From: Hemibagrus wyckioides
Lineage: Eukaryota > Chordata > Actinopteri > Siluriformes > Bagridae
Assembly: GCF_019097595.1 (NCBI RefSeq)
Contig: NC_080732.1
Coordinates: 4,782,354-4,846,353, forward strand
DNA length: 64,000 bases
Direction of reading: 5' to 3'
The position numbers and the translations under genes are program-made. Below are positions 23,600 to 33,630 of the stretch, in pieces. Under the pieces are notes generated by a model, which had not been told where the DNA came from, ran no database searches, and worked only from the letters and a program-made list of their open reading frames with translations. The first letter of the stretch is position 1. Every line of letters begins with the position of its first letter.

Positions 23600-24380
23600 C
23601 ACAAATATATCCTATATATACAAATCTCCTGCCTAATACTGTGGACAAAACCTCTGAAGATATTTGTGATATGTGGCACCAAGTTCAGCTTTTAGACAAA
23701 TTGTAAAAATTCTGCTTAAAGCTAGTGGCTTTAATAATTTACAGAATTTGGGAAAAATGTGTAAAATCAATTAAGAACAAAATCATTTGGGGGAAAAAAA
23801 CTCTGGCTTAAATTTGAGTCGGATTTTTTCAATTTTATTTATTGTAGCAAAGCAAGCTCCCCAATTTCCTAAGCATTTTACATACCAGTTATTCTATCCA
23901 GCTGAGCCTCATCTGCTCCATAAAGCATTAAACCTTTGAACTGAAGGAATTCAGAAAATTAAAGAAGCCCTTCAGAGTCATGTTTCAGCCTTTAACTCAG
24001 TAAAAAGAGCCTTCCCTATGGGTGTTGTTATCAGATTGGTGGTGCTAGTGGTCTCTTGTCCTCTACAGGGGCTGTTCATCCCACTGCAATTTCAATTTCA
24101 GAGTTTACTCTGTACTGCTGAACTTCTCTCCTCTAATTCAACTCTAACTGAGCAATTTCACATGCAGGATTGAACAGGATTGAGCTTTAAAATGCACTGC
24201 ATTTCCACACAGACTAACCACACTGTAATGGACATTCCAGGAAATACACACTCAGTGTGTGAGTAGCTCCTCTTAATGAAGCTCCTCTTATTGCTGCTCC
24301 TCTTAATGAATTTGACTGGACTGCAACTGTGCATAGTTGTGCACTTGAATACCTGCTTACTAATATACTTGAACTTGCAT
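23600..24380. repeat. Lectin-array arm 1, middle part
   Basis: It aligns with 33625-34265: ACTGTGGACAAAACCTCTG, AAAAGAGCCTTCC, TGTTGTTATC.GATTGGTGGT, CTTGAATACYTGCTTACTAA. No gene is present. Confidence 0.85.
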
Positions 24381-24382
24381 GC

Positions 24383-24520
24383 TTTTACATTTACATTTAT
24401 GGCATTTGGCAGACGCCCTTATCCAGGGCGACTTACAATTTATCTCATTTTATACACCTGAGCAAATGACAGTTAAAGATCTTGATCAAGAGTCCAACAG
24501 TGGCAGCTTGGTTTCAAACA
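24383..24520 (-). mobile_element. SINE, 3' half, antisense
   Basis: ACATTTACATTTATGGCATT followed by TGGCAGACGCCCTTATCC and GGGCGACTTACAA is the typical tail of the tRNA-type SINE seen at 34266-34450. This copy lacks the tRNA-like head. Confidence 0.8.
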
Positions 24521-24539
24521 AATATATATAAATAGATAT

Positions 24540-25740
24540 AAATCTTAAATTTCTAATACTTTCTGTATATAATAACACATTTCCCTCTTCTTTTCTGGTA
24601 CTTCCTGTCTATATCAACACTTTTTCTTGTACTTCCTATATAAATCAACATGTATTTCCACTAGTTTGTTTCCTGTATAAATTAACATGGTTCCCTTATA
24701 TTTCTGGTGCTTACTGTAAAATTGACATATTTCCCCTAAATATCTGGTTCTCCCTGTATAATGGATGTGTTTTCTCTATGTGTCTGGTGTTTCCTATGTT
24801 AAAAAAATTTCTGGTAATTCTTGTATATATATTAACACATTTCCTAGTACTTCCTATATAAATCAACATATACACTGACCAGACATAACATTATGACCAC
24901 CTGTCTAATATTGTGTTGGTCCACCATTTGCTGCCACTACAGCCCTGACCCATCATGCACTGTGTATTCTGACACCTTTCTATCAGAACCAGCATTAACT
25001 TCTTCAGTAATTTGAGCAACAGTAGCTCGTCTGTTGGATCGGACCAGCCTTCGCTCCCCACGTGAATCAATGAGCCTTGGCCCCCCATGACCCTGTCGCC
25101 GATTCACCACTGTTCCTTCCTTGGACCACTTTTGATAGATACTGACCACTGCAGACCGGGAACACCCCACAAGAGCTGCAGTTTTGAAGATGCTCTGATC
25201 CAGTGGTCTAGCCATCACAATTTGGCCCTTGTCAAACTCGCTCAATTCCTTACGCTTGTCCATTTTTCCTGCTTCTAACACATCAACTTGGAGGACAAAA
25301 CGTTCATTTGCTGCCTAATATATCCCACCCACTAACAGGTGATAATCAGTGTTATTCAATTTACCTGTCAGTGGTCATAATGTTATGCCTGATTGGTGTA
25401 TATCCACTAAATGTTTTTTTTTCCTGTATGAATTAATATGGTTCCCTTACATTTCTACTGCTTCCTTTTTAAAGCAGCATATTTTCCCTGGGTTCCCTAA
25501 ATTTTCTGTTTAAATTAATGTTCCTACATTTCTGGTGCTTCCTATATAAAATAAACAAATTTTCCTTCAACATTAATTTCTTCTACAGTGTCTCTTCATC
25601 ATGTATAAATCAGTGTCCCTTGCTTCTCTCATACTTCCTGTGTAAATCATCACATTTTCCTTACATTTCTGGTACTTCTTTTATAAATCAGTATGAAAAG
25701 GAGGTCACTGTTAATTATTTATTTTTAAAAACCAAAGGAG
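24540..25740. repeat. Degenerate ~50-60-bp tandem repeat, copy 1
   Basis: Units built on TTTCTGGTACTTCCTGTATA plus AATCAACA and TTTCCC recur with strong drift. The same array is at 34850-35780 and a short piece at 30590-30710. The Tc1 element at 24871-25400 interrupts this copy. Confidence 0.7.
24871..25400 (-). mobile_element. Internally deleted Tc1/mariner element
   Basis: The inverted ends share CATAACATTATGACCAC (left end TACACTGACCAGACATAACA, right end the complement of TACACCAATCAGGCATAACA) and TA flanks both sides. On the minus strand the N-terminal helix-turn-helix part of a Tc1-type transposase survives (25281 to about 24940: [20 protein letters not shown], then [19 protein letters not shown]). 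The catalytic DDE part is gone. The 530-bp length and missing catalytic domain make it non-autonomous. The other arm has an empty site with a TA repeat at 35287-35354. Confidence 0.85.
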
Positions 25741-26215
25741 GATAGAGGATGTTATCCGATTCAAACACACAACTACCTTTACATCATCAAGTTTACATGC
25801 ATACTAATGTGATATATTTATATGTACTACGTGTGAAGGCACCATTGTCTAGAGCAAGGTACAAAAGTGCTTTGAAGTCTCTAACAATGAATACAGTACA
25901 TCAATACTGATTCACTAGGTCGCAGACTAAGGATACTGTGTGTCTAAAATGTTCAATCAAACTATTATTTCAGTAATTGAAGTAATGTGGTTCTGCAAAA
26001 TGCTCAAATCTTCTTATTCATTGTCACATTGAAATATTTATTTGATTAAGATTATGTGGTTTGGATCCTTCGGAAGCCAAGCTTTGCTTTTCACTCAGAT
26101 TTCACCAGCTCCATTTCAGAAATATCTCTCATGTCTTTTTCATCAAGTTCAATTTTTCTTAAGAATTTGAGGAAAAACATTTGTGACAAAGGTGATAAAA
26201 TGAAAAAAATGAAAT
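25741..26215. repeat. Duplication block alpha, copy 2
   Basis: The block is homologous to 16036-16455, the 5' flank of lectin 1. Homology stops at 26215, where DIRS terminal sequence begins. The lectin gene that should follow is absent. Confidence 0.8.
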
Positions 26216-27590
26216 TGACACTACACCAGGTTACATATGTAACCTGGTTCCCTTAGAAGGGAACAAGACATGACTGATGTTATGGGAATGCTTCATCGAG
26301 GAAGTTGTGTTTAATGGCTCAGATAAGACATGTGATTAATCCATATAAGGGCATACTGGTGTGGGTTCTCCCTTTAAGCCTAGTCTTATTGCTCATCCTC
26401 ACAAAGTGCATGGAGGCTGCTTTGGCATCCAGATTGAGTGAAAGTGGGGGCTGTATTTCTAATGCTAAAACACTTCTTCCTGAAACTCAGGGACTACCTT
26501 TCATGGTCCCTTTCATCAGTCATTAGGGATGTCTGTGTTTGTGCCCACTTTTCAGGTTGGTGCACCAGATTGGGCCCTAGGTAGAGACCAGATTTCTATC
26601 CCTGAGGGCGGTTTACACTCCAAAGCACATGATCGGGAAGCAGGCTTCCTGCTGAGTCAGGGGCTGAGGCCCGAGAAATGGCATCTCCACCCAGGTGATT
26701 TTTGGCCAGACAGAAGTGGCTTTGTTCACCTCTGAGGGGTCGACCCACTGTTCCCTGTGGCTTTCTCTTTTCACATGACGGACTCCACCTGTTTCTGGTG
26801 ACTCCTCATTGGCCAGCTCATTAGGCATGTGGACCTAATTTTCCTTCTGGACAGTGCTACTTGGGAGATGCCCGTCAGGAGGAGCCACCTCTCTTAGGTG
26901 CAGGGGGTGATTCTCCACCCCCACCCTGAGATTTAAAAGCTCTTGGTCTGGCCCCTGAGGGGGATCAGCTCCTAGACTCCAGTCTCCCTACTGAGGTTTT
27001 GGAGACTAGGTTGAACTTTTAACTTTGGTGTAATTAGCATTGTCAGGATGTAGTTTACTGTCCTGTAAGCACACTGCTAGAGTTCCTGCAGACATGCCTC
27101 TTTGAGGGCCTATTTCCCTCTACATTGAGGTATACATGGCAGCCATTGCAGCAAGTCATGTGCCTGTTTTCTGGTCTTTTGCCTTCTGTGTGGTGCTGGT
27201 CAGCTGAGGCTTTCCTGCAGCTTCTTTCAGCAGAGCTTCTACCCTCTGCCACACCAGAGGAGAGACTGCACCTGTTGTGCCCAGGTTGGGTTCTCAGCAC
27301 TTATGACCATTGCTTAAGTTCAAGTCCTCTCCCTTTTCATCTGCTTTGCTGGCTGCAACAAAAGCAATCCAGTCTCCAAGTAGTGGTAGCTATCTCCTAG
27401 GCCTATGAGGTACACTGTGTGGCTTCATCTCTAGGGATTACAGATCGCTCCACTAGGTGTATTGCCTTGTCACATTACTCCAACTTCTACTAGTCTGATG
27501 GAAGTGCGAGTCAAAGTCCGGGGTGTGGCAAGCAATGCATCATCTTGTACCCTTCTTAGGGAACTGACATTACAGGTTACATATGTAACC
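26216..27590 (+). mobile_element. DIRS-like relic B
   Basis: It begins with the terminal motif CCAGGTTACATATGTAACCT and GGGAACAAGA. It continues into the same RT-RNase H fusion as 13005-13300 (RT block VLPLSLVLLLILTKCMEAAL, RNase H remnant, FRLVHQIGP), the PVRR linker and a recombinase piece near 27255-27310 (RRDCTCCAQVGF frame, equivalent to ERLHLLCP in the next frame). A second terminal motif lies at 27574-27592. Multiple stops make it non-functional. Confidence 0.75.
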
Positions 27591-28935
27591 TGGTGTAGTT
27601 CTCTTTTTGAGTGAACTTGATTCTGCATCATGGCTGATGCCACCACACACCAGTCAATGTCTGACAAGCACAAATCTCTTAGATTAAATTTCTGGATGAG
27701 GCGATACCCCTAGAAAAGTAAGCTCTAACACCTAGAGGTGAAGCAATACCGCATGCCTCATAGGCCTGGGTTATGGCCTCTACCCAGTGTGCCAAGTGCG
27801 GTTTGGAGACCAGATTACCCTTGCTCTGGGTCCCAAAACAGACAAACAGGGAGGAGGACTTGCACCACAAGCTCAGTTCTCAGGGCCCTTACTGGGCAAA
27901 GCAAATGCAGACTCTCCTATTTCACTGACTCATGGGGCGAAAAGAGTGTTTTGAAAGTCGAAAGACCCTCCACTTCAGGGAGTACAGCTTTCTAGTAGAG
28001 GGAGCCCTAGTGATCAACAGGGTCTCCACTACCTCAGAGGCCTGCCTCTAGGATATGGTCCCCCTCAGGGGCCAGACCCAGAGCTTGAACATCTCATGTA
28101 GGTTTGCCCCCTGTGGCTGAGAGAGGAGATCTTTCCTTATGGGAATCTCCCAAGGAGTGTCATCTAGGAGGGAGAATAGGTCTGCGACCCAAACTTCAGC
28201 AGAAGAAGGTGGACTCGATCATTGTGCACTCTGGCTAGTACTTCTGAGAGCAGAGCTACTGGGAGAAAGTGATACAGTAGTAGCCTTGGCCACATCTGTA
28301 CTGGAGCATCCAGGCCTAAAGTGGCCAGGTGAGAAAGGGAATACCACAGCGGACAGTGGGTTGACTCTTTGAAGGTGAACAAATCCACTTCCGTCCGCCC
28401 GAAAATTTGCCGAATGTGCTCCACCACCTGCAGGTGAAGACGCTTTTGCTTCGCCTTCAGCATCTGCATTTGCATTGCCTGATTTGCATTGTCTCACAGA
28501 CCACCCTGATGATTGATATAGGAAACTACCGTAGTGCTGTCTGTGTGCACACAGACATGGTAACCCCTGAGGTGTGGGAAAACTGTTGCTAAAAACACTG
28601 CCCTCCCAGAGACCCTGGCAGAGTGCCTGTCAAAGACTGCTCCCCAGCCCGAAAGTGAGGCATCCGTTGAATCTTGCGATGGTGATGCATCGTTCAAGTG
28701 GGACCCAAGGTCAGGAACCAGTGTCTTTTCCACATAAGAAAGGTATGAAACTCACAGCATCTAACCATCTTCTTTGAAAAGGAGAAAGAGAACTCATATG
28801 GGCCACCATGTCCTTTGACTGGGCAAGAATGAGCCAGTCATCCAGGTAATTTAGTACATGGTGCCACTGCATCTGCAGGGTAGCATCCATGCACTTCATA
28901 AATGTGTGTGGTGATAGGGCTAGACCAAAAGAAAG
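27590..28935 (-). mobile_element. DIRS-like relic C, antisense
   Basis: Read on the minus strand from right to left it gives the reverse-transcriptase motif (28899 downward: TLQMQWHHVLNYLDDWLILA), RNase H (28733 downward: DASLSGWGAVFDRHSARVSG and CVHTDSTTVVSYINHQGGL), a linker (VDLFTFKESTHCPLWYSL) and a recombinase C-terminal part (27870 downward: SLFVCFG, EACGIASPLGVRAYFSRGIA). Frameshifts separate these blocks. It lies tail-to-tail with relic B around a shared terminal motif. Confidence 0.8.
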
Positions 28936-28947
28936 AACACAAAGTTG

Positions 28948-29715
28948 ATTTTTTTATTTGAATAAACCTTTCAAGCTCAGATGTCAAGGTATATTATTTG
29001 TCAAAAGCTCTGGCAGATTTTCTCTGTGCCACTTCACATGTAACAAGGTAAGAACCTCAATGCAACCTATTTGTCTAAAGGCAAAAAGGATACGCCTCAC
29101 CTCACTGAATTAGTTTTTCAGAATTTAAACAAAGGTGTAACAAAAACTGCGTCAATTTGGGGAATTTGTCTGTGCATTTACTTATTTATTAGTTTCACTT
29201 CATTTTTGTGTGCATTCATTAGTATTGAAATTCGATTTGAATCAAAGCTGAGTGAAGCTTATGGCTTCATTCCAAATTTTGATTTATCATCCAAAGCTAA
29301 TCTGAACATGGATGATTTCGATTATAATTACACAGTTAATTACAATGCTGATTCAGGAAGAAGTACAAAACAGGTGCAATGTTTTTTTTTATTATTTGAT
29401 TTGATTTAATAATGATTTCTGGAAAAATGGTTTGGGAAATAATCAAGTCTGTAGTACAGGAGGTGTCTGTCCATTTGCTTCTGACTTAATAACAATAATT
29501 TTGTGGAACATATGTCTGAAACCACATTGAATATGTATTTTTTATTTAAAATTGGAAAAACAGGTTTGAAGAATTTTTTAAATATTGTTTTGTAAAATAT
29601 TCAGGATTCTGAAATATTCCTAGGTCCTTATTTAAATGTAAGCAAATGTCTGATATTGCACATGTTAACTGCAGATTCTCCTCATGCTTAATCTCTTCTT
29701 TTCAAGCATTTGATT
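28948..29715. repeat. Duplication block beta, copy 2
   Basis: It resumes homology to the 3' flank of lectin 1 (17860-18430) right after the DIRS relics. A small insertion (29140-29155) and one of about 200 bases near 29400-29600 separate the two copies. The open frame at 29071-29409 parallels 17985-18419. Confidence 0.8.
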
Positions 29716-30414
29716 GAAAAAAATAAATAGTACTTGGACACCTGAGAAATAAACATCATCTATTTTTCCCTGAATTAAAATAGACTTGGTGGAAGTATGG
29801 AGAGTGTGTGTTGAACATTAGGTTAGATTTTTAATGATGTCCATTCCCAGTTCTGCATCAGCGTCAACCTGCAAGTCTATCAAAAACAGCTGTCAGGTTT
29901 GATCGTGGTCTATGTGACTTTCTTCCTTCGCTGCCTGTTTTCTGTTAGCTCCTTAGTTTGTGATTTGGCTAACATTTACATTTGTGGCAGATGGCCTTAA
30001 TCTCTTTGTTATTTTTTTATTTTTTATTTTTTTGCAGCATGTGCACCATGGCAGCAACACTATGATTATTTGACTTAACCTACAATCATACAGAATTTTA
30101 AAGCATGACTTTCAAAAGTTTAGTCATAAAAACTCAGGTGCTATAAGATAATAAGAAAATAAGAAACAAATACTAGACTGAAAGGCGAATGATTTAAATG
30201 AAGTACATTTGCTTAAAGGCAAACAGGCTATGCCTCACCTCACTCAATATGTTTAGCAGTTGCATGCACAAGCAAAGAGAAGATTAAAATAAGCTTTAGC
30301 ATAGTTTGAGCTCTGATTTTTTACCTAACAAGACAAAAGATTTATCTCACACATGCTATATGTAAAACAAAACAAAAAAAACCCTGACCATCATTTCACA
30401 ACAGCAGCTTTAAA

Positions 30415-30550
30415 TCCAGTGATGAGGGGTGGAGTGATAATATAACCTCCAAATGACCTTCAGTGGTCTTGTGGGGTCCATGCTTTGATGGGTCAGAGCT
30501 AATTTGGTGATATAAGTTGGACCTAGGTGGTTTTAATGCTGTAGGTGATC
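30415..30550. mobile_element. Tc1-type MITE relic
   Basis: GGTCCATGCTTTGATGGGTC and GGTGGTTTTAATGCT...GATCTGTGTAT resemble the body and right terminus of the same MITE as 19935-20055. Confidence 0.5.
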
Positions 30551-30931
30551 TGTGTATTCTAGCAGTTTGTATTTTTTTCCCTTTTTGCTTGCCTTATATT
30601 TATGGTGCTTCCTGTATAAATTGACAGATTTTCCCTAAATCTTTGATTCTCCCTCTACAGGGGATGTGTTTTCTCTACTTTTCTGGTGTTTCCTGTTTAC
30701 AAGCAGGCAAATTTATACTTAGATCTCTTTTCATGATGCATTCTATTAGTACTAAGGAGTTTTATTTTAGATTATAAAAATTTTATGATTAAATGGTTGT
30801 CATATAGTCTTTCATTTCCGGGAACCTTTTAAGCAAAATAAAGTTCATCTTGTTCCATCTAATTTTCATTCATGGTACAAAGGTAAAGATGAAAGTACAG
30901 AAAAATGGGTGGAAACAGAAGGGAAATGTTG

Positions 30932-30982
30932 TTTGCATAGTTTTTGCATTGCCCTTTTGCATGTATTTCTATATTATTTATA
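30932..30982 (+). promoter_or_regulatory. Proximal promoter of lectin 2
   Basis: Three TTTGCAT motifs (30932-30938, 30943-30949, 30956-30962) precede the TATA-like TATATTATTTATA (30970-30982), which lies 56 bases before the start codon. The order is shared with the pseudogene copy at 20306-20355. POU-type binding is an inference from the octamer core. Confidence 0.45.
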
Positions 30983-31037
30983 CTGAATGCTGCCAGAGGT
31001 TTGCTCAGAACAGAGCACAAACGCATCACATAGAAAG

Positions 31038-31763
31038 ATGAAGGCCTTTCACAGTGTCCTGCTCTTTGCCACTTTAACAGAAACAGCTGTTTGCTTGTTC
31101 ACTAGATCATTCGTTTCTGTGAACAAATTTTTTACTTGGGTTGATGCTCAGACATACTGCAGAAACAAGTATGTAGACATGGCGACCATTCCCAAACTAA
31201 CGACGTTTGATGCCTGTATAACTAAGCCATGCTGGATTGGCCTGAGAAAGCAGCCACAGGAGAATTTCTTTAGTCAGTGGTCTGATGAGAGTAAAGTACA
31301 ATTTACCTCATGGGGATATAGTGAACCAAGTAACTTGAGCACTAGCCATTGTGTGACTACAATAGAATCTAACTGGTTTAGCTCTGACTGTGCAATGCTT
31401 TTGAATTTCATCTGCTACAAATGGGTGCCTCGGTTAATTATGGTGAAAGAGATGATGACCTGGGAAGAAGCACTGAACTACTGCAGAACGAACTACAGTG
31501 ACTTGGTAAGCCTGAGCAATGAAAGAGATTTTGCTGCAGCCAGGATAATGAGCAAGAACAGTCAAACACCAAAGGTATGGACAGGCTTGCACTTCATAGA
31601 TCACCTATGGTTCTGGGTGAACCATCAACCTCTGGGGAACCTGACTTCACTTCCTTCATGCCCCATCAAACCTTTTCGTTGTGGAGCCCTGGAAGCTGGA
31701 AGTGAAGTCTTGGAGAACAGGGACTGTAATGAGAAAAGGAACTTTCTTTGCTACGAAGTGTAA
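31038..31763 (+). CDS. Secreted protein with two C-type lectin domains (lectin 2)
   Basis: This is an intact 241-residue paralogue of lectin 1 in one exon. Residues 1-19 form the signal peptide (MKAFHSVLLFATLTETAVC). CTLD 1 (about 20-127) has C41/C126 and C105/C118, an extra pair C60/C65, WIGL at 66-69 and EPS at 96-98 in place of EPN. CTLD 2 (about 128-239) has C149/C238 and C215/C230, plus VWTGL and WFWVN blocks. Sequons are N99, N152 and N201. An in-frame ATG lies 51 bases upstream (30987), but the chosen start matches both paralogues and gives a clean signal peptide. A GTAAGT donor overlaps the stop at 31760, and AAAAG at 31870 precedes a segment conserved in all copies; splicing there would still stop at once. 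Calcium-dependent sugar binding is doubtful from the altered motif. Confidence 0.88.
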   Translation: MKAFHSVLLFATLTETAVCLFTRSFVSVNKFFTWVDAQTYCRNKYVDMATIPKLTTFDACITKPCWIGLRKQPQENFFSQWSDESKVQFTSWGYSEPSNLSTSHCVTTIESNWFSSDCAMLLNFICYKWVPRLIMVKEMMTWEEALNYCRTNYSDLVSLSNERDFAAARIMSKNSQTPKVWTGLHFIDHLWFWVNHQPLGNLTSLPSCPIKPFRCGALEAGSEVLENRDCNEKRNFLCYEV

Positions 31764-32341
31764 GTAACTCTACGTATGATGTCTTTCATACTCTATTGCA
31801 TCATATGGTAGTTTTGATCTGACTTGATATTGATATACAGTTAAGTGAAGCTGCTCAAATTCCTCAAAAGGTGAAGAGGTTCACTGCAATCAAATCTGGT
31901 AGAATATGGAGAGGAAAACAAAGGAGATCTGCTTCATTGCCAGCAACATAAAAAAAAAAAAAATCTGTATTCCAATTTAGTTATTGCTCTAGTGTCATAA
32001 TCTGGGGCGTTTGTCTTATTAAATTTTTTATTATTTTTTTTTTATATTCAACTTAATTATATATCTTCATGAAATAGAAGATGTTTCTGAAATGTTTCGC
32101 TACTGTACTTGTAGGATCAAACTGGTTGCAAATCAAAGAAGTTAAAGTAATACACCAGGAAATAGCTTAGAGCTCCAGCTCGTTCTAAAACGTGTTCTTA
32201 CTTAACATAGTTACAGAACGCAAACTGTACAGTAGCATACCTTAGAGGTTTTGAAGGAAATTGAGTGTCTGTATTAGACTGAAATTGTTCTTGCTTTCAA
32301 GGTGGTAAGCTGTATTCCTGTTGATCCTATATATATATATA

Positions 32342-32370
32342 CACTATATTGCCAAAAGTATTCGCTCACC
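32342..32370. repeat. Tc1 left terminal inverted repeat
   Basis: An exact reverse complement of 33561-33589. Confidence 0.95.
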
Positions 32371-32423
32371 TGCCTTGACTCGTATATGAACTTAAGTGAC
32401 ATCGCATTCCTAATCCATAGGGT

Positions 32424-33455
32424 TCAATATGACGTTGGTCCACCCTCTGCAGCTATAACAGCTTCAACTCTTCTGGGAAGGCTGTCCACAAGGTTTAGGA
32501 GTGTGTTTATGGGAATTTTTGACCATTCTTCCAGAAGCGCATTTGTGAGGTCACACACTGCTGTTGGACGAGAAGGCCTGGCTCTCAGTCTCCGCTCTAA
32601 TTCATCCCAAAGGTGTTCTATCAGGTTGAGGTCAGGAATCTGTGCAGGCCAGTCAAGTTCATCCACACCAGACTCTGTCATCCATGTCTTTATGGACCTT
32701 GCTTTGTGCACTGGTGCACAGTCATGTTGGAAGAGGAAGGGGCCAGCTCCAAACTGTTCCCACAAAGTTGGGAGCATGGAATTGTCCAAAATGTCTTGGT
32801 ATGCTGAAGCATTCAGAGTTCCTTTCACTGGGACTAAGGGGCCAAGCCCAGCTCCTGAAAAACAACCCCACACCATAATCCACCCTCCACCAAACTTTAC
32901 ACTTGGCACAATGCAGTCAGACAAGTACCGTTCTCCTGGCAACCGCCAAACCCAGACTCGTCCATCAGATTGCCAGATGGAGAAGCGCGATTCGTCACTC
33001 CAGAGAACGCGTCTCCACTGCTCTAGAGTCCAGTGGCGGCGTGCTTTACACCACTGCATCCGACGCTTTGCATTGCACTTGGTGATGTATGGCTTGGATG
33101 CAGCTGCTCGGCCATGGAAACCCATTCCATGAAGCTCTCCGCGCACTGTTCTTGAGCTAATCTGAAGGCCACATGAAGTTTGGAGGTCTGTAGCGATTGA
33201 CTCTGCAGAAAGTTGGCGACCTCTTCGCTCTATGCGCCTCAGCATCCGCTGACCCCGCTCCGTCAGTTTACGTGGCCTACCACTTCGTGGCTGAGTTGCT
33301 GTCGTTCCCAAACACTTCCACGTTCTTATAATACAGCTGACAGTTGACTGTGGAATATTTAGGAGCGAGGAAATTTCACGACTGGATTTGTTGCACAGGT
33401 GGCATCCTATCACAGTTCCACGCTGGAATTCACTGAGCTCCTGAGAGCGACCCAT
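32424..33455 (-). CDS. Tc1-family DD34E transposase
   Basis: 343 residues, uninterrupted, the usual length for a Tc1 transposase. The start ATG at 33455 gives the typical N-terminus [13 protein letters not shown]. Residues about 1-115 form the paired-like helix-turn-helix DNA-binding region with the GRPRK linker at 59-63. The catalytic triad is visible: D154 in LWSDESRF, D245 in FQHDCAPVH and E280 in [12 protein letters not shown], with 34 residues between the last two (DD34E). It should cut and paste the element at its inverted repeats into TA targets. The open frame extends upstream into the TA repeat, but that part is not plausible protein. A 276-codon open frame on the opposite strand (32302-33132) is a shadow. 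Confidence 0.93.
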   Translation of the reverse strand: MGRSQELSEFQRGTVIGCHLCNKSSREISSLLNIPQSTVSCIIRTWKCLGTTATQPRSGRPRKLTERGQRMLRRIERRGRQLSAESIATDLQTSCGLQISSRTVRGELHGMGFHGRAAASKPYITKCNAKRRMQWCKARRHWTLEQWRRVLWSDESRFSIWQSDGRVWVWRLPGERYLSDCIVPSVKFGGGWIMVWGCFSGAGLGPLVPVKGTLNASAYQDILDNSMLPTLWEQFGAGPFLFQHDCAPVHKARSIKTWMTESGVDELDWPAQIPDLNLIEHLWDELERRLRARPSRPTAVCDLTNALLEEWSKIPINTLLNLVDSLPRRVEAVIAAEGGPTSY

Positions 33456-33560
33456 TCTTTCACAAATGTTTGTAAAAACAGTCTGCATGCCTAGGTGCTT
33501 GATTTTATACACCTGTGGCCATGGAAGTGATTGGAACAACCGATTCTGATTATTTGGATG

Positions 33561-33586
33561 GGTGAGCGAATACTTTTGGCAATATA

Positions 33587-33589
<3 letters not shown>
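33561..33589. repeat. Tc1 right terminal inverted repeat
   Basis: An exact reverse complement of 32342-32370. It is followed by a (TA)n tract to 33627. Confidence 0.95.

Positions 33590-33630
<41 letters not shown>

Larger units (their letters stand above)
29735..32325. repeat. Lectin-array arm 2, left part
   Basis: The homologue of 19190-21270. It carries the intact lectin 2 where arm 1 has a pseudogene and a relic. Confidence 0.85.
32342..33589 (-). mobile_element. Complete Tc1/mariner transposon
   Basis: It is 1248 bp with perfect 29-base terminal inverted repeats (outer end CACTATATTGCCAAAAGTAT) and TA on both flanks, inserted in a TA-repeat tract. It contains one uninterrupted transposase gene antisense to the window. 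The corresponding point in arm 1 (near 23600-23625) has no such element. TIRs, target and coding capacity are all compatible with a recently active autonomous copy. Whether it is active cannot be read from sequence. Confidence 0.95.

Noticed and set aside
30987..31037. Upstream in-frame ATG for lectin 2
   Set aside because: It would put 17 polar residues before the signal peptide and is not shared by lectin 1 or the pseudogene.
32302..33132. 276-codon open frame on the plus strand
   Set aside because: It is the exact antisense shadow of the Tc1 transposase gene, which has all catalytic motifs on the minus strand.
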